Shown: one piece after another, positions 50,791-62,449 of the stretch
How positions within the stretch are numbered: position 1 is the first letter of the stretch
Layout of the letters: every line of letters begins with the position of its first letter
Source: Nectonema munidae
Taxonomy: Eukaryota > Nematomorpha > Nectonematoida > Nectonematidae
Direction of reading: 5' to 3'
NCBI GenBank assembly: GCA_030549495.1
Contig: JAUIRK010000993.1
Location: 496,001-560,000, forward strand
DNA length: 64,000 nt
The notes under the pieces: generated by a model
What the model saw: only the letters and a program-made list of their open reading frames with translations
What the model was told of the DNA's origin: nothing
Database searches by the model: none
Program-made: the position numbers and the translations under genes

Positions 50791-51205
50791 TGTTAAAAAA
50801 AACTTTTTATAACTACTTAAATAAAGAATTAATTTTTTTCAGTTGGGCTGTCATATGTCAATCAATTTTTTGACAAGGTTTGATTGATTTAAAAAAATAA
50901 ACGTGACCATTGTATTCAGCATACATGAAAACGGGTGTATATAAATAAAAAACTTTATATAACCATTTAAACTAAAAGTTTCTTTTTTCAGTTGAGCTGT
51001 CATATATCAATCAATTTTTTAACAGGTTTGGTTGGTTTTTAAAAAAAATTAACGTGACCATCGTGTTCAGCGCACTTGAAAATGGGTATATATGTGTAAA
51101 AAAACTTTGTATAACCATTTAAACTAAAAGTTTCTTTTTTTAGTTGAGTTGTCATATATCAATCAATTTTTTGACAGGTTTGGTTGATTTTTTTTAAAAT
51201 AAATG
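50791..51205. repeat. Tandem repeat, three units of about 150 bp
   Basis: Three diverged direct copies start near 50791, 50941 and 51097. Each has aaaaacttt-ataaccattt, then ttttttcagttgagctgtca, then tatcaatcaattttttgaca, and the first two also share aacgtgaccat and a ttcagc-cat/cact block. The third is incomplete. The core recurs inverted at 48968-49021. Possibly a MITE that duplicated in tandem. Confidence 0.85.
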
Positions 51206-51374
51206 TCACTATCAGATTCGCAATCAATCATTTAGTAGGATCACACGAAAATTTTGTAAAAATTTACAATCATTCAAGAAAAACCGAGGGGGGCTAAAAT
51301 AGCCCTCCCCTACCCTGGTCACTGAGGAAGTGAAAATAGGCCGTCACTAATAGGGTTGATTTCCATTAGTCAGT
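51206..51374. other. Spacer with G/C-rich patch
   Basis: 51285-51330 contains gggggctaaaatagccctcc and ccctaccctggtcactg, like the end of a hAT-type MITE. Partner not found. Confidence 0.35.
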
Positions 51375-51610
51375 GTCAGACACTAGACATAATATCACAT
51401 GTAACAATGCATCATACATATAGAAATATTTCCTTACACGCTCAGACACAAAATATAACGCTATATGTAATAAAACATCATAAATAGGATTCAAGTTCCT
51501 GACACACAAAACATAACGACATATATAAGAAAACATCATACATAAGATTCAAGTTTCTGACACCCTCGGACACAGAATTTCTATTATAAGTAATACATGA
51601 CATATACAAT
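51375..51610. repeat. Diverged tandem repeat, about 60-65-bp units
   Basis: Three to four units with the shared text catcatacata-gattcaag, tcctgacacacaaaacataa and cgacatatataa. Units differ by 10-20% and by indels. A solitary unit lies at 48804. Confidence 0.8.
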
Positions 51611-53344
51611 GAAATATGGAAAACACAAAATCAGCGGTATAGCCAGACAGAATTGAATAAAATATGTGAATCTAATTGGATTAAAAATGTTAATATATGC
51701 CCTCTTGTTACTTATTAGATGAATTTTCCATTTTGGTGTCTAACTAATATGTCTGATATCTTAATTCTTCACCACGTCCTCAACATCGATCTACTATAAA
51801 AGTTGTTAATGTTCTCAGTAAAACTCATTCCAAAACCCAAATAACTTCCAACAAAGCCTCAAATTGAAGATGGACGACAAGCAGACTTTGAAGTAAAGCA
51901 CGCATATGCAATATACGAAATATTCATTTTTTAAACTTATATCAAATATTACATTATACTTCATCCTCCTTCAATCTTTGTTATACTCTTGAGTATGGAA
52001 AATGCTTTGAGCATTAAATTCAAGATCTTTCTTTGTTATTTTGATTGTGATATTTGTTTGTGTGTGAGTTGTTAATATGACATTTTCAATTTATTCTTTT
52101 TGAATACCTACTCTTCAATACATTTTTCCACCAAACACAAACAAACACACCTGAATAACTTTAATAAAAGAAACTAAATTTTTTATTCAGATTTTATTTC
52201 TATCACTCGCATTCACTAGACCGTTGAATTCCTTACAACGTTTACCTCATTTAATGAAATTCATTCAAAAATAAAAGAAGGTTAATTTTTGAAAATCAAT
52301 TCGTCGAAGTATTTTAAGTGTTTACCTCAGTAACAAGTGTCAATGAATTACAATTTTTTGTTTTTTTATCTTTTGTAAAGTTTTTTTAATTAAATTCGAA
52401 TAGTGGAAGAAATAAAGTAAATGCTTATACAAAAATTAAAACAAATAATTAGGTATTTTAAAAAATTTTGAAAAAAACTATCCAAACAACCGAAAACATA
52501 TCCTATAGTTTATGAATACATCGTGTTATGTTAATTCTATTATATGAAAATATACTTACAATTTTCTTGAAGGTTTGAATTAAATAAATTTCATTGATTT
52601 TTGTCTTTATTTGAAATATTAGTAATGTAAACTTTATGATGAATGAAGTAGGAGTTGACAATAGAGTTTTTGTGTAATTTTTTTTTTTAGTTTTTTAGTT
52701 TGTTGGGTTAATTGATAATGGATCATAAAATTTCCTTGAGTGGCTTCAGTTAATTTTGAAAAAAGTTAAAAAATTCCTATTATTAATTTTAAGAATACAA
52801 AAATGTTATAAAATGCATTTAATGTGATATTCCCAAAGTTCGTTTAGATTAAAATAGGCATTCTTCACTAATACAAAATATTTAATTAAGACATTATTAT
52901 AAAAGATAAGAACTAAGAAATCAATATCAAATAAATATAATTTTATTAAAAAAGATATATTTTTTAAATAATATCACAAGTATAAATTAAAATTGTTGAG
53001 TGAAATAATATTGATACAAAATTTTCAAACTTTTAAAAAAAGATGACAAAAAAGCTAAAATTACTTTTGTGACAAATTTTTTCTTTAAAAGTGTATACAA
53101 TGATCTACTTGCAAAAAAGGTCAAATGACAAAATAATTATAAAACATGAGATTTGATATTAAATAATGATATAATGAAAAAGCAGATACATTTTTGGTAT
53201 ATGCAAATATTGGCAACTCTGAAATTCAATAAAAAAAGATAACTTTGATAGTAAGGTAAAAAGGCGTTCTCTTTTAAAAAACCTTTCACCACATGTGTGA
53301 AAACGTTTAGATACTTTGATTATGAATTAGAGAAATTCTAAAGA
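51611..53344. other. AT-rich intergenic between convergent genes
   Basis: 51867-51902 (cctcaaattgaagatggacg and following) is a GC-richer 36-base stretch between an AG and a GTAAAG, coding PQIEDGRQADFE. It is a possible micro-exon but far too short to call. Otherwise nothing. Confidence 0.35.
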
Positions 53345-53778
53345 CTATGTTAAAACATTTTTAATAACTTTGACTGCTATTAGATATGACAGAATTTGAA
53401 CGGGAGAAGTAAGAAAGTGATGAAATGATATGGAGCTAGCTGATGTAACTTGTGGAACGCGGACAGAAGCTGCAGTGAGTATGAAAAGCGGAATTTCAAC
53501 CATTAGAGTCGGAATGGAGTTGCTGAGAAGAGTGGCAAGTCTTTCCGCTTCTCTGTTACATGCCTCCACTTGAATGACGGTTGGATATTTTTCTTTCGCT
53601 TTGATCAAAAATACCAGGTCGGATTCAATTGACAAAAAGCCAAAAAGGCTACACTGCGGTATTCTTAGATGCTTTTTAAGCGCTTCAGTCACGTTTTGAA
53701 GAGTAACTAAAGGAATGGGAACATTTTCTTGCAAAAGATTCACGATATCTTTGCTATAAAGCACTCTTATTTCTGCAG
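53345..53778 (-). CDS. RECK: RECK, last coding exon (C-terminal domain and GPI signal)
   Basis: RECK is a GPI-anchored cell-surface glycoprotein that restrains matrix metalloproteinases and acts with GPR124 as a Wnt7 co-receptor in vertebrates. This exon begins after a strong acceptor (tttacttttag) at 53778 and stops at TAG, 53345-53347. It codes AAEIRVLYSKDIVNLLQENV and HLRIPQCSLFGFLSIESDLV. VIQVEACNREAERLATLL follows, with the spacing and residues of the conserved RECK C-terminal region. The end is a hydrophobic, weakly charged tail after Ser-rich sequence (SSISFHHFLTSP, then LSYLIAVKVI), fitting a GPI-anchor signal, though it ends with a few polar residues. Phase 1 on entry matches the exon upstream. 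Confidence 0.92.
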
Positions 53779-54425
53779 CTAAAAGTAAACGAAAGTCATC
53801 AACAGAGAATATTTGACTAAACATAAGAATAAAATCGTATAAAAATTCTACCAATCAAGATATAAATTAATCTAGATACGTCAGATTAAAATTTGTTCAT
53901 GTCTATATTTTACTGCATACGTTAAGTCACTATAAGGTTAACGTAGTAAAAATATTTTTACTCAAAGTGGTGAAGGGCATATAGTTAAGAAGATTACTCA
54001 AATCCCAAAAAATTCCAAGATATGCATTGTATAACCTTTGATGAGGAGAGTGGGTGACGTTAAACCTACATTTTCATCCTCATATTATAAAGTATACTCA
54101 CATTTACATATATTAAACTAATAGACGGATAGCTAATTAATGGATAAACTTGGATAATCGTTGGTCGAGTGAGGTTTCTGTAAAATTACTTTTTAGACGT
54201 CGTTTCTGTATGAATAGCCTACTAAGATGATAGTTAATATCAAACTAACTAAAGAATTTTAATAACTAATAAATCTAACTTCTTAAGATGGAAAATTCAT
54301 GAATAAATTGAGGATTCAATTGTGTGCAACTCAAAAAAAGTAGATTGAGGTGTAGTTAAGTAGAAAAGTGTGCGCCTTATTCAAAGATGCAAAATGATTG
54401 TAAAAAAAAGAAAAAAAAGACCTAC

Positions 54426-54734
54426 CACAAATGGGGCAACACGTTCCGGGAGGAGTGATACCCCTGCAGAAAGAGCTCACAACCTCTCCGCATATAACTC
54501 CTCGGCAACGAGGATTAGTAGCGTCAGAGAGAGATAACAAACCAACGCCTCTACACGTTTCGTGGTAGTCGATAAGCGCGCTTGTTTTCGAAGAATCATA
54601 CGTTTCTCCGTTGTATCCACAAGCATTGAATTTTAGGGAGTTGTAAGTGAGCGGCAAATCCAAGCTGTCTGTTTGGCATTCGGAAGTAAAGAGGTCACCA
54701 TCAAAGGATTTCTCACATATCTTCTTTGGTTTAA
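54426..54734 (-). CDS. RECK: RECK, penultimate exon (degenerate Kazal region)
   Basis: 309 bases, phase 1 on both sides, acceptor cttgtgtatttag and donor tttgtg|gtaggt. It codes VKPKKICEKSFDGDLFTSEC, the Kazal-like core FNACGYNGETYDSSKTSALI, DYHETCRGVGLLS and the Cys cluster CRGVICGEVVSSFCRGITPP followed by GTCCPIC. In vertebrate RECK this part carries the second and third Kazal-like repeats. Here the run from the exon start to CGYNGETY is about a dozen residues shorter than I remember for the human protein, and several cysteines are missing. The remaining order agrees with RECK throughout. Confidence 0.9.
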
Positions 54735-54951
54735 CTAAATACACAAGATTTTATCATGAAGAAATTTAAGTATTAGTTAGCTGGCAAGCTAACGGGGAGA
54801 CAGAAAAACCTTATACAGCCAAACCTTCCTTAGCAGCCAAAGAAATATCCCCGGCACAAAATTACTGTACTATAGACCCTTCAGTAAACTTTCATTCTTT
54901 GTTTATACAGTAATTTACTATATGGGTAAGCACCAGCTATTGTCTCCATTA

Positions 54952-55106
54952 CAGTGGTTCTTAACCTAAGGGGCGCGCCCGGAGCAGCGATTAACTTCTA
55001 AGGGGAGGCATGAATTCTAAGGGAATTAAATGTATAGATGCAAGGAGGCCTGGGGAGAGGCTTGCTTTTAAAGAGGGCGTGAGGGTAAAAAAGTTGAGAA
55101 CCACTG
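54952..55106. mobile_element. hAT-type MITE in a RECK intron
   Basis: 155-bp unit with TIRs CAGTGGTTCTTAAC and CAGTGGTTCTCAAC (right end, complement), internally G-rich (aaggggcgcgcccgg). The flanking 8 bases (ctccatta and gtactgtt) do not match, so the target duplication is eroded or the ends are misjudged. Confidence 0.75.
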
Positions 55107-55320
55107 GTACTGTTAGCAAAGGACATTTGCTTCTTTTATACAATCATATACATTGAATCTTTCATTGTACATTGCATTTACATTTGTTTACATTGCATAA
55201 CATTATCGCTTTAAATTGTCCTTTTGAATTTTCTTCGAATTTCACCACTCTCAGATGACTCCCAACACAGTAAAATCCCTCTGAAGTCGCCATCCACTCT
55301 CGTTAGAAAAGAAGATAGTA

Positions 55321-55790
55321 GTGGTTAGCATGCACGACAAAGAAAAGTTAAGCGCCCTTCCGTCCCTGAGAAGCTTTCCACTAAAGGGCATCGCTGCAGG
55401 AAGACTAAAATCTTAAACATACTGAAAAGGAAGCAAGAGTGCATCGAGGAGTTTGAAAGCAACGTAGCACTCCTTAGCAAACAAAAGTTACGGAAAATAA
55501 GAAATGATGAATTAAACGCCATACTCTACGAATGATTTAAAGATTTACTACCCGGCTTCTTCCTGTGAGTGGCCTCCTTCTTAAAGGGAAGGAATTGGAG
55601 TAGCACTGCAGCTAGAACTCCACGACTCAACGCATCAAACCGTTGGCTAGAGGCTTAGTTGTGGAGTCTATAGGGCTGTTGTAGACGACTGGAAGCAGAG
55701 ACTATCCGAACTGTCGGCCGACTACTACCGTGATATCTTCAACATGGATGAAACTGGTTATCTGTTGACTGCAGAATTCACTTAAAGGTA
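55321..55790 (+). pseudogene. pogo/Tigger transposase fragment
   Basis: Pieces in several frames: a helical stretch with IRNDELNAILYE, LNASNRWLEA, a 'W..L' region and finally RLSELSADYYRDIFNMDETG (about 55697-55760). 'ASNGWL..F' and 'DIFN.DETG', the latter with the first catalytic Asp, are signatures of pogo/Tigger (CENPB-like HTH plus DDE_1) transposases. Many stops. The 3' part is lost into the homopolymer block. It lies in the RECK intron between 54734 and 59309, on the opposite strand to RECK. Confidence 0.8.
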
Positions 55791-55817
55791 TAGACAACTC
55801 TGGTGAAAAGCGCTCAA

Positions 55818-56022
55818 AAAAGCGGCCCCCCCCTGGGGGGGGGCTACCCCCCTTGGGAAAAAGGGCCCCCGGGGCCCCCCAATTTTTAAACCCCCTTGTT
55901 TTGGGGGGGGTTACGGGGATTTTTGGGGGGTTTTTTTGAAAAAGGGGGGGGGGGGTTTTTTTTGGGGGGGGGTAATTTTCCCCTTTTGGGGGAGATTTTT
56001 CTTTCTTCCTCTTTCCCCCCCC

Positions 56023-56099
<77 letters not shown>

Positions 56100-56100
56100 T
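55818..56100. repeat. G/C homopolymer block
   Basis: Runs of C, G, T and A only, ending in about 75 consecutive G at 56024-56097. It resembles the block at 25260-25560 in style and is out of keeping with an AT-rich genome. I suspect an assembly or base-calling artefact. It ends the pogo fragment abruptly. Confidence 0.75.
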
Positions 56101-56751
56101 AAAAATTTTTAAAAAGAGATTTTTGAAGTATTTTTAGATTGTTTTTACTATTTTTTCTAATATTTTATTTTCCTATAATGACCAACGTTCTTTTTTCAAG
56201 AACATAATAAAAATCAAGTTTTTTTGAAAGGAAACATTTTTAAAAAATTTTTAAATCCGATTTATTTTTACATGAAAAGACAACAACCTATAAGTAAGTT
56301 AAAATGTCCGCTCCTTTTTTTGAAAATTTTTTTATTTGAAATCGAAAATTTAGCCTTTGTCACCAGCAGGGCCGTATCAAGGGATCGTGGTGCCCCAGGG
56401 CAAAAGTCCTGAATGGGGCCCCTCACCCCTTGCTCTTTCTTTTCTTACTCATCCCCACCCCATTCTGGATTAAAACGTTATTTAGAAAAAAAATGCTCAC
56501 ATTTTTATAAGCCACATAATTCAGATATGTACTGACTGAGTCGAAGACAGTCTCCATTAGATGTTCATTTTTCGTGTTTAACAGCAGCAAAATGATTGAT
56601 GACTTCGTCAAAATCAACACAATCGAGAACTTCTTTCTCAATGCTCATAAGAGCCAGACTTTGGAGGCGGGCTTGCCACATAGTACATAGAGTACTTTTA
56701 GAAAATTATTGTAGGTGGAAGAAGGGTGAAAAAATCCATAAATATTGAGAA
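56101..56751. other. RECK intron, with MITE-like G/C patch
   Basis: 56365-56440 (cagcagggccgtatcaaggg and gcccctcacccc) looks like the end of a hAT-type element. It might be the displaced 5' end of the hAT copy that follows. Confidence 0.4.
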
Positions 56752-58611
56752 GACTTTTTGAAATACGGATTTATTCCTTCACTTCATGATGAAAACTTAC
56801 GTTTTTGCCTCATTTTCAATCAATGCTTATCAAATGAATCGATGAAACCAAATCGTCTTTCTTTATATTTGAAGACTAAATATTTAAAGTATTTCAATTC
56901 AGATTTGGATTATTTCAAGTCTTTGAAAGAAAAATTTCAAAAAAGAAAAAGGATAAATTATTTGTTCAAGAAACAAACTATTGATTTCAATTTCACTCTC
57001 AAAGCCAGTAACGAAATTTCATTACTAATTGCTAAAACAAGAAAACATCATAGCATAGGTGAGGACTTGATAAAACCATCAATATCCAAATTCATTAAAA
57101 TAGTTCTTGAAAAAGGCGATATAATGCTTTTCACTCATTGCCATTATGTAACAACTCAGTCAGACGGAGAATTGATGAAATGGGTAACAATATTGAAATG
57201 CAGATATTAGAAAAATTGAAGTCAACAAAATTTTCATTGGATGAATCAACTTTTTTAAATAGTCAATCTTTGCTATTAGCATTTGTGAGATATATTGATA
57301 GGGTGAGTTTGCTGAAGAAATGTTTTTTTTGTGAATCAATGGACACTACTATAGCATGAGATATTTTTTATAAAATCAAAAATTACTTGGACGAAAAATG
57401 ATACCGATGAAAAACAGTGTATCATGTGTTGCAATTGGTGCTCCTGTTTTGATGAGAAAGAAGAACGGATGTTTGAAGTTGTTAAAAGATCAAGTACCAA
57501 ACATGCTAATTATAAATTGTGTAATTCATAGAGAAAATTTAGTTTCTAAAAATTTATCTCCAGTCCTAATGAAGTTTAAAAATCAGCAATAAGATGTATA
57601 AATGCTAGCTAATCCAATATGTGAGCGTTTCTTTAAACAGTTTTGTGAGAACAGTAGTGCTGACTTTGTTAGACTTCTAACACATACAGAAGTAAGATAG
57701 CTTTCTAAGCGAATGGCTTTGAAAAGATTTATGCAATTATTTGATCTTATCAAAGATTTTTTGAGTGATAAGCCTGAGATGAAATATTTGCTGACTAATG
57801 ATGGAAAAGCATTTTTGAGTTATCTAACGGATCTTTTTGAAAAACTGAATGTTCTTATAAGTAACTTCAAGGCTCGAACAAAACACTGATTGATGCAAAA
57901 TCCAAAATTATTTGTTGAAGCATGAAAAAAAAATATTCAACAAAAAAAGTTTGATCAATTTTATTGGTTGAAAGAAAATGAAGCAAGTGATTCAGCTGTA
58001 AAAATTATTGTTGATCATTTGAAAAACTTAGCATTGGAGTTTAGAGAAAAGTTTTCTGACCATAAAAATCTTAAGTTTCCTAATTGGGTGGTGCAGCCAA
58101 TGTTAGTTGATATTTCCGAGGTTACAATGGAACACCAAGAAAAAATTTTTGAAATTCAAAATGACGAATCTGTTAAAATTTTGTTCAACCTGAAAGGTAT
58201 GATGGCATGGCTTTGTGATGAAACAGAAAAAAAGTTTCCTCATTCTACCAATATTGCCAGAAATATTTTGTTGCCATTTCCATCTTCTTATTTGGTAGAA
58301 TGTGGTTTTAGTGCTGTCAATGATATTTTGTTGAAAAAAAAGAAATAGGTTGGACATCATTAAAGGAGGAGATCTCATGCTTAGACTTACAAAATTAGTC
58401 CCCAACATAAATGATCTTTGTAAGAGTCATCAAGCACATGGATTCCATTGGAATTTATATCATACAAAAAAAATTTATTCTAATAAATTTTCATGATTAC
58501 AAAAATTTTAAAGTAAAATATATATATATATATTGTGATAAATTTTTTGGGGGCATGAAAAATATTATAATCTCCAAGTGGGGCATGACTCAAAAAATTG
58601 GGAAACACTGG
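56752..58611 (+). pseudogene. hAT transposase (ZBED/SCAND3-like), 5'-eroded copy
   Basis: Nearly the whole transposase can be followed: KYGFIPSLHDENLRFCLIFN (56758), SNESMKPNRLSLYLKTKYLK, then KASNEISLLIAKTRKHHSIG and LIKPSISKFIKIVLEK. A central region (57180-57600) has FSLDESTFLNSQSLLLAFVR, where the first catalytic Asp of the family sits, and ending blocks include PNMLIINCVIHRENLVSKNL. The C-terminal dimerisation part is LLPFPSSYLVECGFSAVNDI (58266-58325) followed by NRLDIIKGGDLMLRLTKLVP. There are at least three frameshifts or stops. The right TIR is probably the complement of CAGTGTTTCCCAATTTTTTG, ending near 58611. The left end is not found. Confidence 0.9.
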
Positions 58612-59308
58612 TTTAAAGGTATAAAATATTTATATATGTTATTAGGAGAAAAAAGTTTAGATTTTTTAACCCCAAAAACCTTATTATACTTAGCTCATCT
58701 AAATTTAAAAAACTAATAGTCTGCTTTATTTTTATATGAAACTATATTTATTTAATTCGGAAGAATTTTATTTATTCGGACACTGTTGTCCCACTGATCC
58801 TCAAACGGATAAGAATGATGAATTATTATTAATGAAATATTTCTTTATAACCGAATTACTAACCTGAATTAGTCAAGTCAGATCCCAAGATTTGATATCT
58901 GAACGCGACGAATTTATCACGTTCAATCAATATTATTATTTGAGTACCCACTATTTTAACAAAAAATAAATAAAAAATACATGACATTATTGTCCACTAA
59001 ATATAACTAAAAATATAATAAATTATTTTTTGGTACTTACTTTACATTACTTTATTGTTCGGTAATCAAAGGGTATACTCGGAAAAAACATATAAAATCT
59101 TTGTAATAGAATTTTATTTAATATTCGACACAAAAAGTATAAAGTTTTTCTGATATAATAGTTATAATAATATAAATATATGTTTATAATGTTTTAAAGA
59201 GCAGTTTAACCATTTGATATTTATAGGTAAAACTATTTCCCTCTTTCTAGTGTTGTGAAAAAATTAATTCAATAGTTTGATAAATAAAAGTAAATAAAAC
59301 AAACTCAC
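58612..59308. other. RECK intron, nothing recognised
   Basis: AT-rich, no repeat ends or exons seen. Confidence 0.5.
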
Positions 59309-59475
59309 CACAGGCGTACTGTTTACACTGATTGATATTTTGTGCACTTATAGAAAGACAGATTTGTTGTCGAACAACGCATATTTCCCCATCTTTGCAA
59401 GAATTTGAAAGAGAACAAGGATCTTCAAGATGACAAGAACCGTATTCGAATAAATCATCGCTTATGCCTGAACAT
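59309..59475 (-). CDS. RECK: RECK, internal exon (end of Kazal 1 and Cys-rich segment)
   Basis: 167 bases, phase 2 in and phase 1 out, acceptor gtcttattag and donor gcctgtg|gtgagt. It codes CSGISDDLFEYGSCHLEDPC, SLSNSCKDGEICVVRQQICL and SISAQNINQCKQYAC. It completes the first Kazal domain begun by the next exon upstream (SACLAR then CSG...GSC), followed by the DPC...C...C...CL...C.QY.C segment typical of RECK. An earlier in-frame stretch extends the open frame upstream, but it lacks an acceptor and breaks the phase, so the start at 59475 is preferred. Confidence 0.92.
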
Positions 59476-59525
59476 CTAATAAGACATTTTTTATCTACAT
59501 GATAACGAGTTTTACATTGATTTAA

Positions 59526-60149
59526 CAGTGGTGCATTTAGAGACGATTAGAACATAAATATTTCAGCATTTCAGTGAGTAGAGTCATCCATGAGCAAGAT
59601 TTTTGACCCGGACATGCCCATACACGCAAAACTTGACCCGCACTTGTCCACACCAGCAAAATAATTACGTGGATACCCGCCAGTCTAGTTAATTATTTTA
59701 TCCGCAACAGAACATTAATTTTATTTCGCTTCGGGAGGATTACGAGTCGAAGCGTGAAATATCTGGAACCTACTTGAAGCCCTTATAAAACTCCAACTCC
59801 AAATAAACGCAAAATATATTCATTCATATTCTAATGTCTCAACTCCTGATTTCATCTAAAAACTAACTATGACTTTTGTTTTTTTAAAATCCCTACTCCA
59901 GCTTAATCTCCTTATTTTTTGTATATAATATTACTAACTATTATCTAAAGAAATTCTCCTTACTGATTTTGCTCTTTCCTAAAGCATCAAGACTTGTATG
60001 GTAGTGGATTACGTCTATATCAAAGATATGACAAAAATTATTCTATCTCAACACCCCTTTTCGACAGTAAATTTGAGTAGCGTAAATGTAAACTAGTATT
60101 TTTACAATGTTAGGCCCCCACCTATGATCAATTTCTAGATCCGCCACTG
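59526..60149. mobile_element. hAT-type non-autonomous element in a RECK intron
   Basis: Left end CAGTGGTGCATTTAGA and right end the complement of CAGTGGCGGATCTAGA, 12 of the first 16 bases alike, about 624 bp apart. No coding capacity. The flanking 8 bases do not match. The end sequence is typical of hAT MITEs. Confidence 0.6.
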
Positions 60150-60886
60150 ACTTCGGCATATGTTTTGCTAATTTATCTAGTGATATCTTGATAGTGATAT
60201 CTTAATTTCATCCTGGCGAGTTACTGGCATCTATTACTTATAAAAAAAACATTTTAGTTGGTAATATATTGTTTATAATTTATTTTAAATTTCCTTGAGT
60301 TACGTGATTGCACTGTATCCAGGGCTGTCAAAGATAAGAAGGGAACGCATTCTGCACGCCAAGAGTTACAGCGCGGCCCGAAGATTTTTGACAAAATACT
60401 CAATGCTTCATAACTTTATTTCCCATTTTTACATTTCCTTTAAAAGTCAATGCATCAGAATCTATGTATGTTTGGACAATTGATCTTTGCAAGTAATTTT
60501 TCCAGTAATGAATATTAGTAAGTCAATGAAAATAATATGAGTAATAACTGATCAGATAAATGACATTTTGAGATTCTACTGCTCGAATATAATTGTTGAT
60601 TTTGATAAAATTCTTAAGAAAACATTCAAAGCTTTTTAATGCTTTTTAAATCAATTCTGTTATTGTTGGTTTTAAACTATAATTATGTGTGTCTTATGAA
60701 CTCTAGGATTTTTATGTGGCCCGCAAGATATGTAAATATCCGGAATATGGACTGCGAGTGATTTTAGGTTGACACACGTGTCGTACTCTGTCAAATTATG
60801 AAGTATAAACAAGAAATGAGCGAGCGAGTTAGTCACATCCGACAATTGTGTGGAAACTTTTCTGCGTCAAGTTGTAAAAGTGATAC
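60150..60886. other. RECK intron, nothing recognised
   Basis: Short less AT-rich patch at 60310-60380 (ctgtcaaagataagaaggga), not an exon by splice sites. Confidence 0.4.
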
Positions 60887-61091
60887 CTGGCTAAACAAGC
60901 GGATGGATATGTTTTTCCATTAAATCCACAAACGGGAACATAATGAGCAGGACAGTTGCAAGGAAGACCTGTATATATTTCGCGTTCATGAGAATTCCAA
61001 TAGAGATCAGGACAGTGCCGAAGGGTGCATAAGACTGCGCTGTTGAAGCAAGAACAAAGATTGCAATCGATGTAAAATTGGGATCTATGTT
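60887..61091 (-). CDS. RECK: RECK, internal exon (VWC-like segment and Kazal 1)
   Basis: 205 bases, phase 1 in and phase 2 out, acceptor tttattttattttag and donor tagccag|gtatca. It codes HRSQFYIDCNLCSCFNSAVL, CTLRHCPDLYWNSHEREIYT and GLPCNCPAHYVPVCGFNGKT, ending YPSACLA and part of an Arg codon. 'F.VDCN.C.CF' followed by 'FTGLPCNC...VPVCG.NG.TYPSAC.AR' is the most conserved signature of RECK, where the Kazal domain begins. Every cysteine expected from the family is present in this exon. Confidence 0.95.
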
Positions 61092-62311
61092 CTAAAATAA
61101 AATAAATGATATCAATGACTTTAGCATATTTGAGATTCAAGTATTTCAGAGTATGGATATCTAATGTCAATATGTATGTATTCGTTACAGTTGACTATCT
61201 CTAATGCGGGAATCAATAATTTGGACCTTCGTTAATCCGGTACGTTGATTATTCCAGAAATCTTTAATTTAGTAAAATTATTGAATGATTGATTTAATTA
61301 ACAACTAAGCTTCTTGAAAGTTTAGTAAAATAAAAGCTTCATAAATGAAAAAGAACTAATGATTCTTATATCTTGCAAGAAAAAGTTATTGGAGAAAGAC
61401 CAAAGCACCTAAAACTATAATTTTAAAAGAAATGTTCAAAAATTGTCTACACATCCAGTAGAATCAGTACATCTGAAAATTAACTACAAATTCTAATGTG
61501 CTGACATCTGACATTGAATTTTACTTCGAGTCACGTTTATAACGAGAGAAATTGAGTAAGTAAAGTGTGGTCTTTTTTATTAAAATAAGAATCACTAAAC
61601 CGGAAAAATCACTAATTTGTAACGGCCGAATTCCAAGCATTTCGAATTAGTGATAATAATTTTCACAATTACAAATAATTTGTCAATTTAGGTGAATCTT
61701 ACAACATATCAATTGTCTCTCCTACAAATGAGCAATTTAAGATAATAAAAACGAGTTTAGGTAAATTCGCCGACCTCAATTCACCGACAATTAATTTCAC
61801 TGAAAAAAGATATATTGATTTTTAAATTCATTATTGATTTATTGATTACAAATTTATTTTATTACATTTTAATTTTCTTTACAATTAAAACTCAGAATTG
61901 AATTATTTTAATTTTTAATTATTTTAATGTTTTGTTCATTTATCTTCTGCTTTTTTTCTTTTGTTGAAATATCTTATCTTTTTCCTTCTGCTTCTTTTTC
62001 TTTTATTAAATTCCTATTCAATACTTATTTTTTTTACAAAATATAAAGTTAAAAAGAATTATAAGCTTATAGTACTAACTAACTTCTACCCTAATAATAA
62101 CACTAACTCTAATACTAACACGAATGCTAATTCTACACTTATCCTAACAGCGACAATAGATTTCCAAAATTTTACAGATTAAGGCCAATTTAGAAATTGG
62201 TTTGACATTTGTCAATCAACTATTATGCAAATTGAGGAACAAATTTGAAGTCAAAATACGCGGTAGAGTAAAAAATATTAATATTCATAAAAGTTGAAAA
62301 TTGTTATTGTT
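61092..62311. other. RECK intron, nothing recognised
   Basis: AT-rich. A loose (ctaacactaat)n-like stretch occurs at 62085-62135. No exon seen. Confidence 0.5.
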
Positions 62312-62449
62312 TTAACCCATTTACGACCAATGTTCCTATTTTGGAAAAAAAATAATTTTCTCTTTGTCTTCTTTTTTCAATGAATTTGAAAAAAAATCGT
62401 GTGTGTTTTTTTATATTTTTTGTTTTTTTTGTTTTTAAAGGGGGGTTAA
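62312..62449. mobile_element. TTAA-flanked MITE, copy 3 (opposite orientation)
   Basis: Begins TTAACCCATTTACGACCAAT and ends GGGGGTTAA, 138 bp. The text after the left end (tgttcctattttgga, then ttcttttttcaatga) equals copy 1 read on the other strand, including the site of the hairpin, here degenerate. It lies in the RECK intron. Confidence 0.75.

Noticed and set aside
51867-51902. 36-base micro-exon PQIEDGRQADFE
   Set aside because: AG and GTAAAG flank it, but the length is too small to distinguish from chance and no phase partner is known.
53779-53854. Extension of the last RECK exon to an upstream AG or ATG
   Set aside because: The frame stays open, but the acceptor at 53779-53780 has the best pyrimidine tract, and the residues after it align at once with the conserved region.
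55896-56102. Gly-rich open frame
   Set aside because: Translation of the G homopolymer block.
59476-59540. Longer version of the RECK exon beginning further upstream
   Set aside because: The open frame continues, but there is no AG acceptor in a usable phase, and it would disrupt the Kazal join SACLAR-CSG.
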